A stretch of 64,000 bases of DNA. Origin: Rhodamnia argentea (Eukaryota > Streptophyta > Magnoliopsida > Myrtales > Myrtaceae). The notes under the pieces were generated by a model. The model was not told where the DNA came from. It searched no databases and saw only the letters and a list, made by a program, of their open reading frames with translations. The DNA is taken from positions 27,348,934 through 27,412,933 of the forward strand of contig NC_063151.1 of NCBI RefSeq assembly GCF_020921035.1. Direction: 5' to 3'. A program made the translations under genes and the position numbers. Numbering within the stretch: the first letter of the stretch is position 1; each line of letters starts with the position of its first letter. Of this stretch, positions 24,095-36,536 are shown piece by piece.

Positions 24095-24550
24095 ACTTTT
24101 CTCTCATTAAGTTATTACATAGTCTTGAGTTACCGACATTCATTTGAGTTTACTGACTTTATTTGATATTTTTTTCTTACAAAAAAGAAAAAAGCTTGCC
24201 AACTTTTCTTATCGTGCAGAAATTTAACTTGCAATTCTTGGCAGCATCTTAATTATATAAGAGTCTGTTTGATAACTCGATTAATGTGTTGAAAACTGAA
24301 AATACAATACCTGACGAGATTAATCTTGTTCGATATGAAAGGATGGTAATTTAATATATAATAATTGAAAAGTCCAAGGACTTGTTAAGAGAGAGAAGTC
24401 TCCAAATAAATGTTGATAAGAGAGACAAGTAAAAATTGGTAAACGATAAGAAAATTAAAAAAAAATTAATAAGAAATCCAAATGAAAGTAGATGAGTAAG
24501 TTAAATAAGAATTGATAACCCAAAACTATTTGTTAAACTAACGAAAAATT

Positions 24551-25060
24551 AGTGAAAAGTCTTAAGCCTATTGCATGGATGGCTATTCAATACTAAAAGT
24601 TTCAATTTGGCCAATTTAGTCATAAACCTTTTTGATAATTTATAAATTTAGTCATTCTGGTCAATTTTGGCTAGAAATCGCAAATGTAGACGTCGGCTAT
24701 CCTATGTGACACAACCGACATTGAAATGAATTTTTATTTTATACATATTTTTAAATTTTCTTTATTTTTTTAATATTCTTTTTGTCGTTGTGGCTAGTGA
24801 CCTTCATTGACTATTGCTCAAGGGTCGCCCACAATAAAAGAAAAAAATTTTAAAAAATTTGCAAAAATTATCTATGTCGACGTCGGCTATACTACATGGC
24901 AATGCTGGCATCTACATTAGTAATTTCTAGCTTAAATTGATCGGAATGATCGAATTGAAAAATTATCAAAAGATTTAGAACTAAATTGGTCAAATTAAAA
25001 GGTTTATAATTGAATTAGCATTTGTACAATAGGTCTAGAAAATTTTTGGTAATTTTTTTA
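24551..25060. mobile_element. Fold-back element, family 1, copy A
   Basis: Long inverted halves are present. The left end carries AGTCTTAAGCCTATTGCATG; the right end carries TACAATAGGTCTAGAAAATT. Inner arm words GTCGGCTATCCTATGTGACA and GTCGACGTCGGCTATACTAC flank a short centre. No ORF. Confidence 0.7.
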
Positions 25061-25286
25061 TTAATTTAATTGGAAAAAAAAGTTCATAAGCCGTTGAAAT
25101 AAACATTGGTATTCCTATAAGAGTTGGTAAATTTAAGATGTCGATTAAAATGACAAATGTAAAAGTTTGTGAATGATAAGAAACTTTGGTTATTTGTGGA
25201 TTGTCCAAAATAGTTTCATAGAAGTGAGGGTAAATTATCAACGAGTTATTGAAAAATTAAATAAAAGGGTAATTTTTTTCTGCAAA

Positions 25287-25538
25287 AGGACATCTTAAAT
25301 GTCAATATTTGTGTACGGCACTCACTTTGGTGCTAATATTTTTTTTATCACTTTAGTTAAGTGCCAATTTTTTTAAAACGATTATTTAAGAGCCAACTCT
25401 GATGAGGTTGCCGGTATTTCTTATCGTTGGTACTAAAGTGATTGTTTTTTCTCCGATTTGATATTTAAGTGATCCTAAAAAAATATATTAGCACCAAAAT
25501 GAGCGCTCATACACAAATATTGACACTTGAAACGTCCT
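25287..25538. mobile_element. Fold-back element, family 2, copy A
   Basis: The left arm AGGACATCTTAAATGTCAAT with TTTGTGTACGGCACTCACTT is mirrored at the right end by GAGCGCTCATACACAAATAT and TTGACACTTGAAACGTCCT. Reading inwards, the arms stay complementary for about 60 bases. Non-coding. Confidence 0.65.
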
Positions 25539-26539
25539 CATGCCTAATTTTTTCTATCAATGTTCTTTTTTTTTTTTTTCCATTTGCACTTGTCAAGTCT
25601 TCGAAAATCTATCCGCACAGAAAGAAAGAAAATCCATCTTTCTACCAGGACAGTAGGTTAGCCCCTGTTGTCGTGATTTGAAGACATAATTCCCTTCAAG
25701 GGATGATCTCGCGAGTGGATGACCAATTTTTATCGAATGACTAACGTCCCTTGTGACAGCTCAGTTTCACTTCTGTTCTTGTTTTCCAGAGATGCAAGCA
25801 AACATTCCGTACTGATCAACGAACGACGGACGAAGAGCACCAGGCGGGGTGACCAGAGAGAGGGAGAGAGGAGTGCGAGAGAGAGATTCGAATGGCTTTC
25901 TCAGAATGTCAACACGTGGTGACGGGGGCTTTTCACGGAAGTTTCATTAGGCGACCTGGAAACTGCGTATTCCAACCGAGGACGAACACTGTTTTTACCG
26001 TACCAATTATTGTTGGTCGCTTTCCCTTTCATTTCTCCAAAATGCATCGTACGCGGCCCAGAACGGCAGTGAAAAGAGTCGAATCATGTCGTTTCAAAGT
26101 GAATTTCGTGTTTCGGCAGTTGTTTTGGCGTGGTCGGAAATCTGGGGCGACAATTCCGGAAGCCTTTGTCGAGCCGGGCAACTCAAAGCCTTCCTCGTCT
26201 TTTGTACCTGTCCTCCTCCTCTCTCTCTCTCGCTCTCCCTTTCGGCCTCGAACTCGATGGAGCCGTCATGACTCGTGAGGAACCTAAAAATTCAAACTTT
26301 TTACGTACGTGCCAAACCTAATGCTCTCCTAATTGGGAATCTAACTAGGTTTGATTAACATCTTTGTACTCATCCTCCCGTCTACCTAATAAAATTGATA
26401 CTTTGTTATTTTTCCCTTTTTTGTCATTGTGCATTCCGTGGTGACATCAATTCATCTACATATGTACTCTTTTGATTAATTAATAACTTGTAATCCCTCG
26501 GGCTCCTGATTGTCGAAACACGGTGCCAAATATCGATAG

Positions 26540-26913
26540 AATTACCAATAAAATCTCAAACCTATTGCAAGTATTCCAATTCAATCCTAAGCTCTTTTTT
26601 TTTTTTTTTTGCCAATAGAGTCCTAAATTTTTTTGCAATTATATCAATTCAATCTATTTTGACGGTTGGCACTGACGTTGCATTTTTAATAATATTTCAA
26701 TATTTTTACGAAAATAATATTAAAAGAATAAAAAAAACTAAAAAAATGAAAAAAATTAAATTAATATTAAAACTTTGCCACGTTAGTGCAAGCACGCCAA
26801 GTGGATTGAATTTACATAATTGCAAAATGTTTAATTATCAATTGAGAAAAAAAGAAAGAAATTTAAGATTGAATTGGCACAATTATGATAGGTTCATGAC
26901 TTTTTAAGGTAAT
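26540..26913. mobile_element. Fold-back element, family 1, copy B
   Basis: The left end is ATTACCAATAAAATCTCAAA followed by CCTATTGC. The right end is TGATAGGTTCATGACTTTTT followed by AAGGTAAT. The centre is AT-rich and non-coding. It is more diverged than copies D and E. Confidence 0.55.
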
Positions 26914-28275
26914 CTTCTCACCAAACATCTGATCCGTTACATATTGAATGCGCATCATAGGTACGATTTTCAGTAAGGCCAAAACATGTTCTCAATCCGT
27001 GACTCGTGCCGAGATTTTACAGGATACATCTCATTTTTCGTGGTTTTTACTCGATAAAAGAGGATAGGCTGGCAACTTGTATATGATCATGGGACGTCTT
27101 TAATGAGTCGGTCATCTTCCATTCCTCTATGATCACGAGGAAGAGACAGATCAATAATTTTGGGAGGGCTGCATTATTGGCACCGGCAACTGCTGAATTT
27201 GCTAGGAAGGTGAAGCCACCATCCCATCACTTCTTTACCTAACAGTTGAAGATATATTTTTATTTAGCTCCCGGCGACATTATTTTATCATGATTATAAA
27301 GAAAAATAAAATAAAAACAAGGTCTATTTTTAAGTCTTGTCGATCAGAATTCACATACGAATTACGATCCCTCATAAAAATAAATGGGAATTTTCAACTT
27401 GATGGAGCGACAATGTAGGTCCAATGTTAACCACGTGGCAGACAGCATCACCCTCCCTTTCACGTGGGACCCCCAAACTGAGAGCGGGGAGATGCGCGCA
27501 TTGGCCCATCACGTGGGTCCACCTCACCCCGATTTCTTTATCCTCTGCCCTTACCTTACGGACCAATAACATATTAATTCCCGACATCTATTTGTAAACA
27601 TTAAGATTCACTCAAGAAGGTTCAACCAAATTTCACTGACCGCATATATTAACAAGAATTTCGTTTCACGAATGCTTCGGGATACCTGTTTAATAATGAG
27701 TTTTAATTTCCAAATCACCGATTGTCCCGGATTATGCACAATCATTGCATTAAGAATTGAACTATTTCTTATGAAATGTACTTAGCAAATGTTTCGGCAA
27801 CGCTCGTTAACAAGGTCCGGACAACAATAATGAAAGATGGAGAACTCGATGGGTAGACCGAGTCGTGAAACAAGTCCCCGTTTTGCTGATGGCTTTTGTT
27901 GATCCATGCTCGACGCAACTTCTCATATGGCCACGGCCTTGCCACGAGTGAGCAATTCCTAGATTTGTCCCACAAGCGTGCTTCTCGCATTGGCCGCCAG
28001 AAGAATAAAAAATATATATACAGAGCAAAGTCGGCTGTATTATTCCGGGCGTAGGCTCCGGTAACTTTCGGCTCAAACAGTAATGGATGCACAAAAAGAA
28101 AACGACGGTACAAGATTCGTATATAATAATGGTTCTTGTGCCAACCCTCCACGTAGTTTCAACGCTGATAAGCTGGGCTCAGACTTTTGAAGGTCACCAA
28201 AGTCTTTAACCTCGCTCTCAAGCAACGGAACTTTTCTTAGTTCAGCAGCGCCGAAGCACCGTTCAAAGGCTGAGC

Positions 28276-28600
28276 AAAATTACTCAACCGGTCTTATACT
28301 TGGTATACGAATGGCAATTCAATCCCATACTTATCAAAATTTCCAATTTAGCCCCAATCATTTTGCACGAAATTCCCATGCTGTTGTTTCGATCAATCTT
28401 TACTTGAAAATCGCGGACGTGACGATTCAATCATCACCGGCCGTCCTACGCGACGCACTGTTAGACCAGCGATTCCTGATGAGGATTGATCGGAACAGCT
28501 TTATTAGGATCTCGTGCAAAGATTTAGAGTTAAATTGATAAAATTAAAAAAATTTAAGGTTGGATGGGCACCTGTACCTGGCCTTGTCGGACAATTTCAC
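28276..28600. mobile_element. Fold-back element, family 1, copy C (degenerate)
   Basis: It shares AATTCAATCCCATACTTATC, AATTTAGCCCCAATCATTTT and the inner word GCCGGCCGTCCTACGCGACG-type core with the other copies. The right arm (GATTTAGAGTTAAATTGATA) matches theirs too. The termini are eroded. Confidence 0.5.
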
Positions 28601-30202
28601 AAATCTTGGACTGAGGCAGCAATATATTGTGGTGGATATCGAGATTTGATAGCTCCATCTGCCCTCGAAGTGATGAATTCAATGGGCTGCAGAAGATATC
28701 CATGCATTGGGGGGCCTGCGTTTTCTTTGATGCGGTGTCGTTTTGACCATTGAATGGATCACAGAGTAAAAGATCGAATTATCCACCGATTCTCATCAGA
28801 TCAGTAAATGCACAAGGACTGAGTTCCTCCCTAGGGTGAGGAATCCTGAGGAGGACCATTGGTTTTTCAGCTAAATCAACACATCTTAGCTTCGCCATCC
28901 CCGTATATTAAAAGAAGATACGAGAGAATCAAGGATTCAATACGGTAACTTGAAGAGATCGCGCAATAGCGCCTCCGAGAGAAAGCACAAAATCAGTGCT
29001 AACTTAGATATTAAAATTTAAGATTAATATCACGAAAAATCCCAAACTATTACTCCCGTGATAAATTTACCATAAATTATTTTTTTAATCACAAAAAATC
29101 CCAACCCAGTACACTTGTGATAATTTATTCATACAAGGCCAATGAATCAATTTCAATATCCGACGAGAATCCGGTACACCATTTAAGCACACGAGATCCC
29201 CATACTATCTGTTTACAACTGGGACCAGACATGGTGTCATTTTCAGCGGAGCAAGTTAGTGTAGCGACTAACGTTGTGTTAAAGTCATTGCTCGGTTAAG
29301 TGCTGCTAGTGTCGTGCAGCCAACAAGGCGTCGCCTTCTATGGAGATTTCCATTTCTCGAGACTTTAAAGCGCGAACAATTCAACTAATTGAACATTTAT
29401 CTTTCAATTCACAGCTCCTAATCTAATGCACCCCCAACGCGGCATAAAATGACAAATTTTTTTTTTGTCAGCGGCCTTCAATGCTCCGAACCCTCCCCCC
29501 CCTCATCCCAATTTCCTCGTTCCCCACAATAATGAATTCGGGTCCATTCCTTGTTTTTCCCTTTTGGGTCAACCCAACACTTTCTTTGTTTCTGGTCCCC
29601 AAAGCCACAGTTGGATCAACCGAGCACGCCCCCACCACTCATTAATCTCCTCTCCCATTCACATTTTTTTCTCAAATCATACGCGAGTCTTGAACCTTGT
29701 TGGGTGCCCCCAGCGGACAAAATAATTGAACGAGCACCCTGTAAATTAGATCCGCCAAATGAATTGGTAGGGTCGAATTTGAATCCGGGCAGAGATGATC
29801 CAACCCAAATTAAATACATTTAATGTTCATATTATTTTGGGCTTCATCATTCTAAATCAATCTATTACTCATTTACTGAATATAACTAAGCGTAAAATAA
29901 CCTAGCTCATCAAATATGAATTGAGAGATTGTGTATGATCCATTTTTGGCAAATCTGCTGTTAGTGTGCTTGAAGAGGGCCGCTTGGATACGATTTGACT
30001 AATTATTTATACTAAGGTGCATGCACTAATCTTATTCGGATGAGAAAATCGATACACGGATATGCTGCTTATTAACAGTAGTAGAGTGACGTTTACGAGT
30101 TATATTTTGCTATTAAGCCGATAAAAAGGAGGATTTTCCATTGAATCTCAAAAAAAGCACACAAAAAAAAATTTTTTTTGCATGATTAATATATGTCAAT
30201 CA
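28601..30202. other. Gene-free interval upstream of the WAG-type kinase
   Basis: It includes two imperfect tandem units of about 60 bp near 29028-29140 (ATCACGAAAAATCCCAAACT and ATCACAAAAAATCCCAACCC), a repeat style common in plant genomes. No supported gene. Confidence 0.5.
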
Positions 30203-30303
30203 CTCTCTCTCTCTCTCTCTCTCTTATAAGAAAACCTGCGAAGCCACCATAACTTCACAATCACAAGAAAGACTCGGAGCTTTGTCTCTCTCTCTCTCTC
30301 TCT
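30203..30303. repeat. Two CT microsatellites in the leader of the WAG-type kinase
   Basis: CT runs at 30203-30224 and 30285-30303 sit 112 and 33 bases upstream of the ATG. They probably lie in the promoter or 5' UTR. Confidence 0.85.
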
Positions 30304-30335
30304 TTCTCTGGCAAATAGTCGATCCCCAGCCAGAC

Positions 30336-31835
30336 ATGGACGACGACACACTTTTCCCGTCGTCGGAAACCGACCTTGACCTCAGCTTCACCAGCCAAGC
30401 CTCCACCGCCGCCACCGACCGCACCTTCGCCTGCTCCAGCGCCCGCAGCAGCTTGGCTCGCAGCAGCCTCACCCTCAGCTTCAATGACCGCCTCTCCACC
30501 TCCTCCGCCTCCACCGCCGCCGCCTCCTCCTCCTCCTCCGTCGCCGCCTCCCTCCACCGCCGTCCCCACCGCCGGTCCGACCCCAACTGGTCCGCCATCA
30601 AGGCCGCCACCACGCTCTCCTCCGACGGCCGCCTCCACCTCCGCCACCTCAAGCTGCTCCGCCACCTCGGCACCGGCGACCTCGGCCGCGTCTACCTGTG
30701 CCGCCTCCGCGACTGCGACTCCGCCAGCTTCGCCCTCAAGGTTGTCGACCGCGACTTTTTGACCAGCAAGAAGCTCTCGCACGTCCAGATGGAGGCGGAG
30801 ATTCTCTCCGAGTTGGACCACCCTTTCTTGCCCACGCTCTACGCCCACATCGACGTCTCTCACTACACGTGCCTCCTCATCGACTACTGCCCCGGAGGCG
30901 ACCTCCACTCCCTCCTTCGCAAGCAGCCGGGCGACCGCCTTTCGGTCCAGGCGGTCAGGTTCTTCGCCGCCGAAGTCCTCGTTGCCCTCGAGTACCTACA
31001 CGCGCTCGGGATGGTGTACAGAGACCTGAAGCCTGAAAACATCCTCTTACGTGAGGATGGCCACATCATGCTGTCCGACTTCGATTTGTGCTTCAAGGCC
31101 GACGTGGTCCCCACTTTCAACACCAGAGCGGGGCCCACGTCCCCGAGGACGAGGAGGAGCCGAAAGCTCTCCCCTTCTTCCTGCTATCACGGCTGGGTTA
31201 AGCGTAGAGAAGGGTTGAGAGAGGTGGTCGCGGAGTTCGTGGCGGAGCCCACCGCGGCCTACTCGAGGTGCTGCGTCGGGACCCACGAGTACCTCGCCCC
31301 CGAGCTGGTCACAGGGAATGGGCACGGCAACGGCGTCGACTGGTGGGCCTTCGGGATCTTGCTATACGAGCTGTTGCACGGGACGACGCCGTTCAAGGGC
31401 GGGAGCAAGGAGAGCACCCTGCGCAACATAGCCTCGAGCAAGCAGGTGCGGTTCCAACCGGCAGCGCGAGAGGAAGCCGGGATGCCCGAGGCACGGGACT
31501 TGATAGAGAAGTTGTTAGTGAAGGACCCGCGGAGGCGGTTAGGATGCGCCCGGGGCACGACGGACATTAAGCGCCACCCGTTCTTCGACGGGATCAATTG
31601 GCCATTGATCAGGAGCTATCGGCCACCGGAGGTCCAGGGGCTTGCAAGGAAGTCGAAGCCGCACACGGGCCACATCGTGAGCGTCGGCCCGAGTCATAGG
31701 AGGCGGCGTGGGTGGTGGAAAGGGCTCGAGTGCTTCATGAGAAGTAGTAAAAGATCTACGTCGAAGTACTATTACTCGAGAAACCCCCTTCGGAGCAATA
31801 GCAATTACTATCAATACTACGTTAAGAATAACTAG
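30336..31835 (+). CDS. WAG2: WAG1/WAG2-type AGCVIII serine/threonine kinase, intronless
   Basis: A single 499-aa exon. The N-terminus DLDLSFTSQASTAATDRTFA and the following ARSSLARSSLTLSFNDRLST are the WAG signature. The kinase domain holds GTGDLG from G112, the ATP lysine K135, YRDLKPEN with catalytic D230, and DFD at 248-250 in place of DFG. The DFD motif is typical of plant AGCVIII kinases. A long basic insertion sits in the activation segment before VAEFVAEP and GTHEYLAPE. The family (PINOID, WAG1, WAG2) phosphorylates PIN auxin exporters at the plasma membrane and affects PIN polarity and root waving. The C-terminus ends in a tyrosine- and asparagine-rich tail without a clear PDK1-docking FxxF. 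The in-frame ATG at 30336 was chosen over codons further upstream because it begins the family motif. WAG1 and WAG2 cannot be separated here. Confidence 0.95.
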   Translation: MDDDTLFPSSETDLDLSFTSQASTAATDRTFACSSARSSLARSSLTLSFNDRLSTSSASTAAASSSSSVAASLHRRPHRRSDPNWSAIKAATTLSSDGRLHLRHLKLLRHLGTGDLGRVYLCRLRDCDSASFALKVVDRDFLTSKKLSHVQMEAEILSELDHPFLPTLYAHIDVSHYTCLLIDYCPGGDLHSLLRKQPGDRLSVQAVRFFAAEVLVALEYLHALGMVYRDLKPENILLREDGHIMLSDFDLCFKADVVPTFNTRAGPTSPRTRRSRKLSPSSCYHGWVKRREGLREVVAEFVAEPTAAYSRCCVGTHEYLAPELVTGNGHGNGVDWWAFGILLYELLHGTTPFKGGSKESTLRNIASSKQVRFQPAAREEAGMPEARDLIEKLLVKDPRRRLGCARGTTDIKRHPFFDGINWPLIRSYRPPEVQGLARKSKPHTGHIVSVGPSHRRRRGWWKGLECFMRSSKRSTSKYYYSRNPLRSNSNYYQYYVKNN

Positions 31836-32882
31836 TCTCCTAAAATGTGACTACACCTTTTTGGAATCCTTGTCTTCTAAAAGTTTTCCACACTCTTTTT
31901 CATTATGCTTGCGAGCTCAGGATTTGTAAATCGGGTAGTGATGGCAACCAAACTTAATCCAAGTTTCGGTGGATGTAATTTGCTTTGTACACATATGGAC
32001 AGACAGATTGTAAGGTTGTATATGAATCGAGGTTACAAAAATGAAGGGTTTGAGTTTGTGATTTGTTTGAGTTAGTCTATCAGCAATCAATCGCGGTTAC
32101 ATGATTATTATGCGGGAATCTGGAAATCAAGCCAGTGTTCCGGCTTTCTGTTGGTTCTTAATCCAGATCTGGACCAATGGATCTTCATCGATAACTTTGA
32201 TTTGCACAGATAAAGCAGTAATCATTTTCTGGCGGTAAGAACTTACAGAGATCTTCTGGATATATAGTTCTTTACAGTTCCAAGTTTGGATGCTTTTCAT
32301 GTTCAGTCATGCTCTTTCCAACAGCATCAAGCCGAAGACCAGAATATGCAATGCTGGTAATTCTGGTAAGAACTATAAGCCAACGCCAGTGCGTCTTGCT
32401 GATGTAGATGTTGGGTTGTAGCAGGGAAAATGGGTATCTGATGTTGCAGATTCTGAGGAGAGAGACCGTGTTCCGATGTTGAATGCCTAATGGCTGATTA
32501 TGTTATTATCTAGTTAAGAGTCGAACAAGATGGCTGCGAAACGTTTGTGAATGGCCAGAGCACAAGGTACTGGATAGAGAAGACCTGCCACTTTGCCTTC
32601 AGTGATCTTATAGAGACCAGGAGACAATACTAGGAGCTACACTCCAAACTAGCGTTTGAGCAAATCATGAGCGAACCTGCAGAGTTGGAACCGCACGCCG
32701 AAACAGAATTGCACTTTTTGTATGATGCCTCTGAAAGTAATTCTGCGCCCATTTGTGATTGATTCGGGCATGAAACGATAACAAGTTCTGATGCCTGGCA
32801 TTTGGCTCTTAGAAAACAACCATACGAAGGAACTTATGTTGCAGAAAATTAACATCAAAAGCTAGAATGGATTGAAAAAGTA
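31836..32882. other. 3' flanks of the WAG-type kinase and the LRR receptor kinase
   Basis: The interval between two convergent stop codons. No coding signal; presumably both 3' UTRs. Confidence 0.55.
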
Positions 32883-35800
32883 CTAGCTTTTTGGAGAGGC
32901 TTCTTCTTCTGAAGGGGTTTCTGTTGTTGGAGATGCCGCAGAATCACTGCTACTCGACCCCCTGGCATCCATCATCATCATGATCACAGCCTTCATAGTT
33001 GGCCGATTGAGTGGGGAAGCGCTTGTGCAGAACAGTGCGATTTTGAGGAATAGAGACATCTCATCGACGGTGCTCTTGTCAGTCAAATCTAGCCGCTTGT
33101 CGAATATTTCGGGTGTTGGCACTGCATCATGGACTGATCTCCTCACCCAGGAAACTAGGTCCCCTCCCAGCTCGACGGGTTGAACAGGGGTTTTCCCAGT
33201 AATTAGCTCCAAGAGAACTACCCCGAAGCTGTATATGTCGCATTTTTCTGTAACTTTCATTGTATATGCATATTCTGGAGGGAAAAACACGAGCAATTAG
33301 CCAAATTTGGTGGAGCAAAACGTAATATCGGGTCAAACGTTATCATGGGACGTGTGACCTACAAGAAAACGCCACTACAACCGTAAAATCTTGCGTTTCC
33401 ACAGTACCAACAAGTGCTTAAAATATTTCAAGCATGGAGGGTGATAAGGAAAACATTATCAGTGACTGTTAATACAGCAGTATCAGCAGGGGAGGAGAGC
33501 ACATCTCCCACAGATAAATCAGCAAATAACTGAAGAAGATTGACTTAGAAATCAGACATCCAACACACTGTTCACAGAGTTCCAGGGCACTTCGTTCTTA
33601 CCTGGGGCAATGTAGCCGTATGAACCTGCAACAGCAGACATGGACTTTGAGTAGGAGTCGATCAACTTCGCCAAGCCAAAATCCCCAACATGAGCCTCGA
33701 GCAAGTCATCGAGTAAGATGTTGTTGGATTTGATGTCACGGTGGATTATATGAGGCTTGCAATCATAGTGGAGGTAGCACAAGCCCTCTGCCGCTCCTAA
33801 AGCAATTTTATAACGATCATTCCAGTTGAGCAAGCACACCTGTTTATTGGAATGAAGCTGTTCGCCTAAGCTCCCATTTGCCATGTACTCATATAAGAGA
33901 AGATTAGAGCCTTCACTGTAGCAGAAGCCATAGAGTTTCACGATGTTCCGATGCCTGATCTTTCCGAGGGTCGAAATCTCAGCACTGAAGCTGCCATCAG
34001 ATATGGCTCCCTCTCCACGCGACCTAAGTCTCTTCACGGCTATCACCTTGCTATCAGGCATTACAGCCTTGTACACTGTACCACAGGCTCCTCTTCCTAT
34101 AACTGCACTCTCTGAAAAATTTTCAGTGGCTTCGAGGAGGTCCTGATATGTAAACCCGACTCTTGGAAAGTAATAATGGTTCAACGAGTCAGGCTTTGTT
34201 TTGTCTTCAAGAGAAACAAATTCGGGCACTGTGTGCTTGAAGGCCCGACAAATGCTGATTGTAACGATCAGAGTTGTAAAACCTACTATCAGTGAGACAA
34301 CACTCACGAATTTCTCCTTGGATGAACCTTGTTTCATCCAGTTCGATCTTGGTGACGGAGAAGGTGCCTTTGATGGGTGGCAACATCTAGAACCCGACAT
34401 GCATAATCCATTGTTGCCAGAAAAATTTGTGGAATTCATTCTCCGAAACACGGGAGTGTCTGGTACCATTCCTACCAAGTTATTATTAGAGAGGTTACAT
34501 ACCAAAAGGCTGAGAAGCTCCCCGATCGAATTGGGGACTTCGCCAACAAGTTGATTATCGTTCAAGTAGAGAAACTCCAGCATCTGCAAGTTCCCCAACT
34601 GTTCAGGGATTTTCCCGGTTAGATTGTTATGGCTGACATTCAGGGCGATCTGGAGAGCCCCAAGACGACCAAACTCAAGAGGAATCCCGCCTGAAAATAA
34701 GTTTCCCCCCATCTGTAACTCCGTAAGCCGTCTTAGATTTCCCAAGGTACTTGGCATTTGACCTGTCAATCTGTTATCAGATAACTTGAGTAATTCCAGG
34801 TTGACAAGCATCCCGAGTTCTTCCGGCAGAGAACCGCTGAACCTGTTTCGGCTGAGATCAAGCCTCTGTAGCCTAGTGCATTTCCCAAGTTCAAGAGGAA
34901 TACTACCTGAGAGTCTGTTGGAAGAGACATTGAATACCACAAGCTGCACCAAATCTCCAAGTTCAGGAGGTATCAAACCCACAAAGTCATTATCTGATAA
35001 AAGGAGCCTCACTAATTTGGGAAGGTTCCTGAACCCTGGAGGAATTAATCCTGAGAACCGGTTTTTCTGGAGTTCGAGAGCGTAAAGGTTTTGAAGCTTC
35101 TGGAGTTCAACAGGAAGGCTTCCAGTGAGCTGATTGTCCCCTAGCATCAACTGAACGAGAGACTTGCAAACTTTCAAACTGTGAGGGATATTTCCAGATA
35201 ATCGGTTGCATCCGATGCTAAGGAACATCAAACTTTGGTACCGGCAGAGATGCGCAGGTATCCTTCCGACGAGCTTATTTGCTGACAGGTCAAGAATGGT
35301 AAGATTACTGTTCAGACCGAGAAGAGGAGGTATAGTTCCATTTAAGTGATTGTCGAAAAGTTGGAAGTCAACTAGACAAGTGAGGTTCTGAAGTTCTACT
35401 GGAATTGTGCCTGTCAAGTTATTTATCGACATGTCTAGGCTTTCCAACAGTCTGAGTTGCCCCAGCTCTTTAGGAATGCCTCCCTGAAGCAGATTCTCGA
35501 AGAGATGAAGCAAGCGGAGGTTGGGGATTCGACCCAGCTCTTTTGGAATGATCCCGCTTAACTGGTTTTCAGAGAGATCAATTTCCACAGCGCTTATGCA
35601 ATCCCCTAGCTCTCGTGGAATTTTTCCATTCAACTCGTTGTGGTAGAGGTACAACTTCTTTAGCCGGCTTAGCTTTCCAAATTCCTTGGGAATAACTCCA
35701 CTCAAAGAATTCTTATGCAATGCAAGCAACTCAAGATTGCTAATATTCCCAATTTCAGGGGGAATCTCGCCAGATAAAAAGTTTTGCCAAAGCAGTAGAA

Positions 35801-36536
35801 AGTTCAGATTCTGAAGTTTAAAAAGCTCTCTAGGGAGAGAACCCTGGAGCCTATTCTGTGCCAACCCCAGAACCTGCAAACTCTCACACTCACCAATCTC
35901 TGAAGGTATCACACCCGAAAGCAAATTTGAACCTGCCCTAATGATCCTGAGGCTTTTCAGATTGCCGATCGTCTGGGGTAATGGGCCAGTCAAGTTGTTG
36001 CTATAAAGTTCGAGCTCTTCGAGCACGCTGAGTTTCCCAATTTCCAACGGTATGTCGCCATATAGATAGTTCTCGCAAAGGGAGAGCTTTCTGAGAGTGG
36101 TAATGGTGAAGAGCGGAACAGGTAATTCTCCATGAAATTTATTTGTGCAAAGGTCCAGGATTTCTAATTTACCACATTGAGCAAGTTCTTGTGCAATGGG
36201 GCCAGAAAACAGGTTCTTGGACACATTCAGCTGGACTAATTCAGGTAAGCCACAGAGGACAGGAGAGAGAGAACCAGACAAGCTAAGGCGATGAAGATTG
36301 ACAGAAATTACCTTGGAATCAACTGAACATGCTATTCCTGTCCAGTTGCAGGGGTCCAAATCCGAGGGATTCCAGTTTTGAAGGTTGTCATCGGGGTCGA
36401 TGAGCGAGCTCTTGAACTCCAAAAGCGTACCCCCCTCTTCAGTCAGACAAGTCACATCTAGGACATAGAATGAAAGTATAAGCGCCCAAAGAAGCATCTC
36501 CTTTTGGACAATGGAACTCCCTCGCCTCCTCGACAT
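32883..36536 (-). CDS. LRR receptor-like serine/threonine kinase (At1g17230-like), 2 exons
   Basis: Exons 36536-33602 and 33274-32883 give 1108 aa. The order is: signal peptide ([17 protein letters not shown] core), an LRR N-terminal cap with CNWTGIAC, about two dozen LRRs of the LxxNxLSGxIP type up to about residue 690, a juxtamembrane cysteine pair, and a transmembrane helix at about 744-766. The kinase follows, with [10 protein letters not shown] from G814, K835, HRD catalytic D934 and DFG D952, so it looks active and of the RD type. The tail is serine-rich. The intron falls between IAP and EYAYTMKV in the activation-segment region, the usual place in LRR class XI. It is near-identical in plan to Arabidopsis At1g17230 (from memory). 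Class XI members perceive peptides; the ligand here is unknown. The start MSRRRG was preferred. An in-frame upstream ATG at 36578 overlaps a TTTTGCAG acceptor-like site and may mark a 5' UTR intron. Confidence 0.94.

Noticed and set aside
27769-28152. 127-codon minus-strand frame
   Set aside because: No recognisable domain and ordinary intergenic composition; length alone is not enough.
30261-30908. Long Gly/Val-rich minus-strand open frame over the WAG-type kinase
   Set aside because: It is the antisense shadow of GC-rich kinase coding sequence, has a low-complexity composition and shows no domain.
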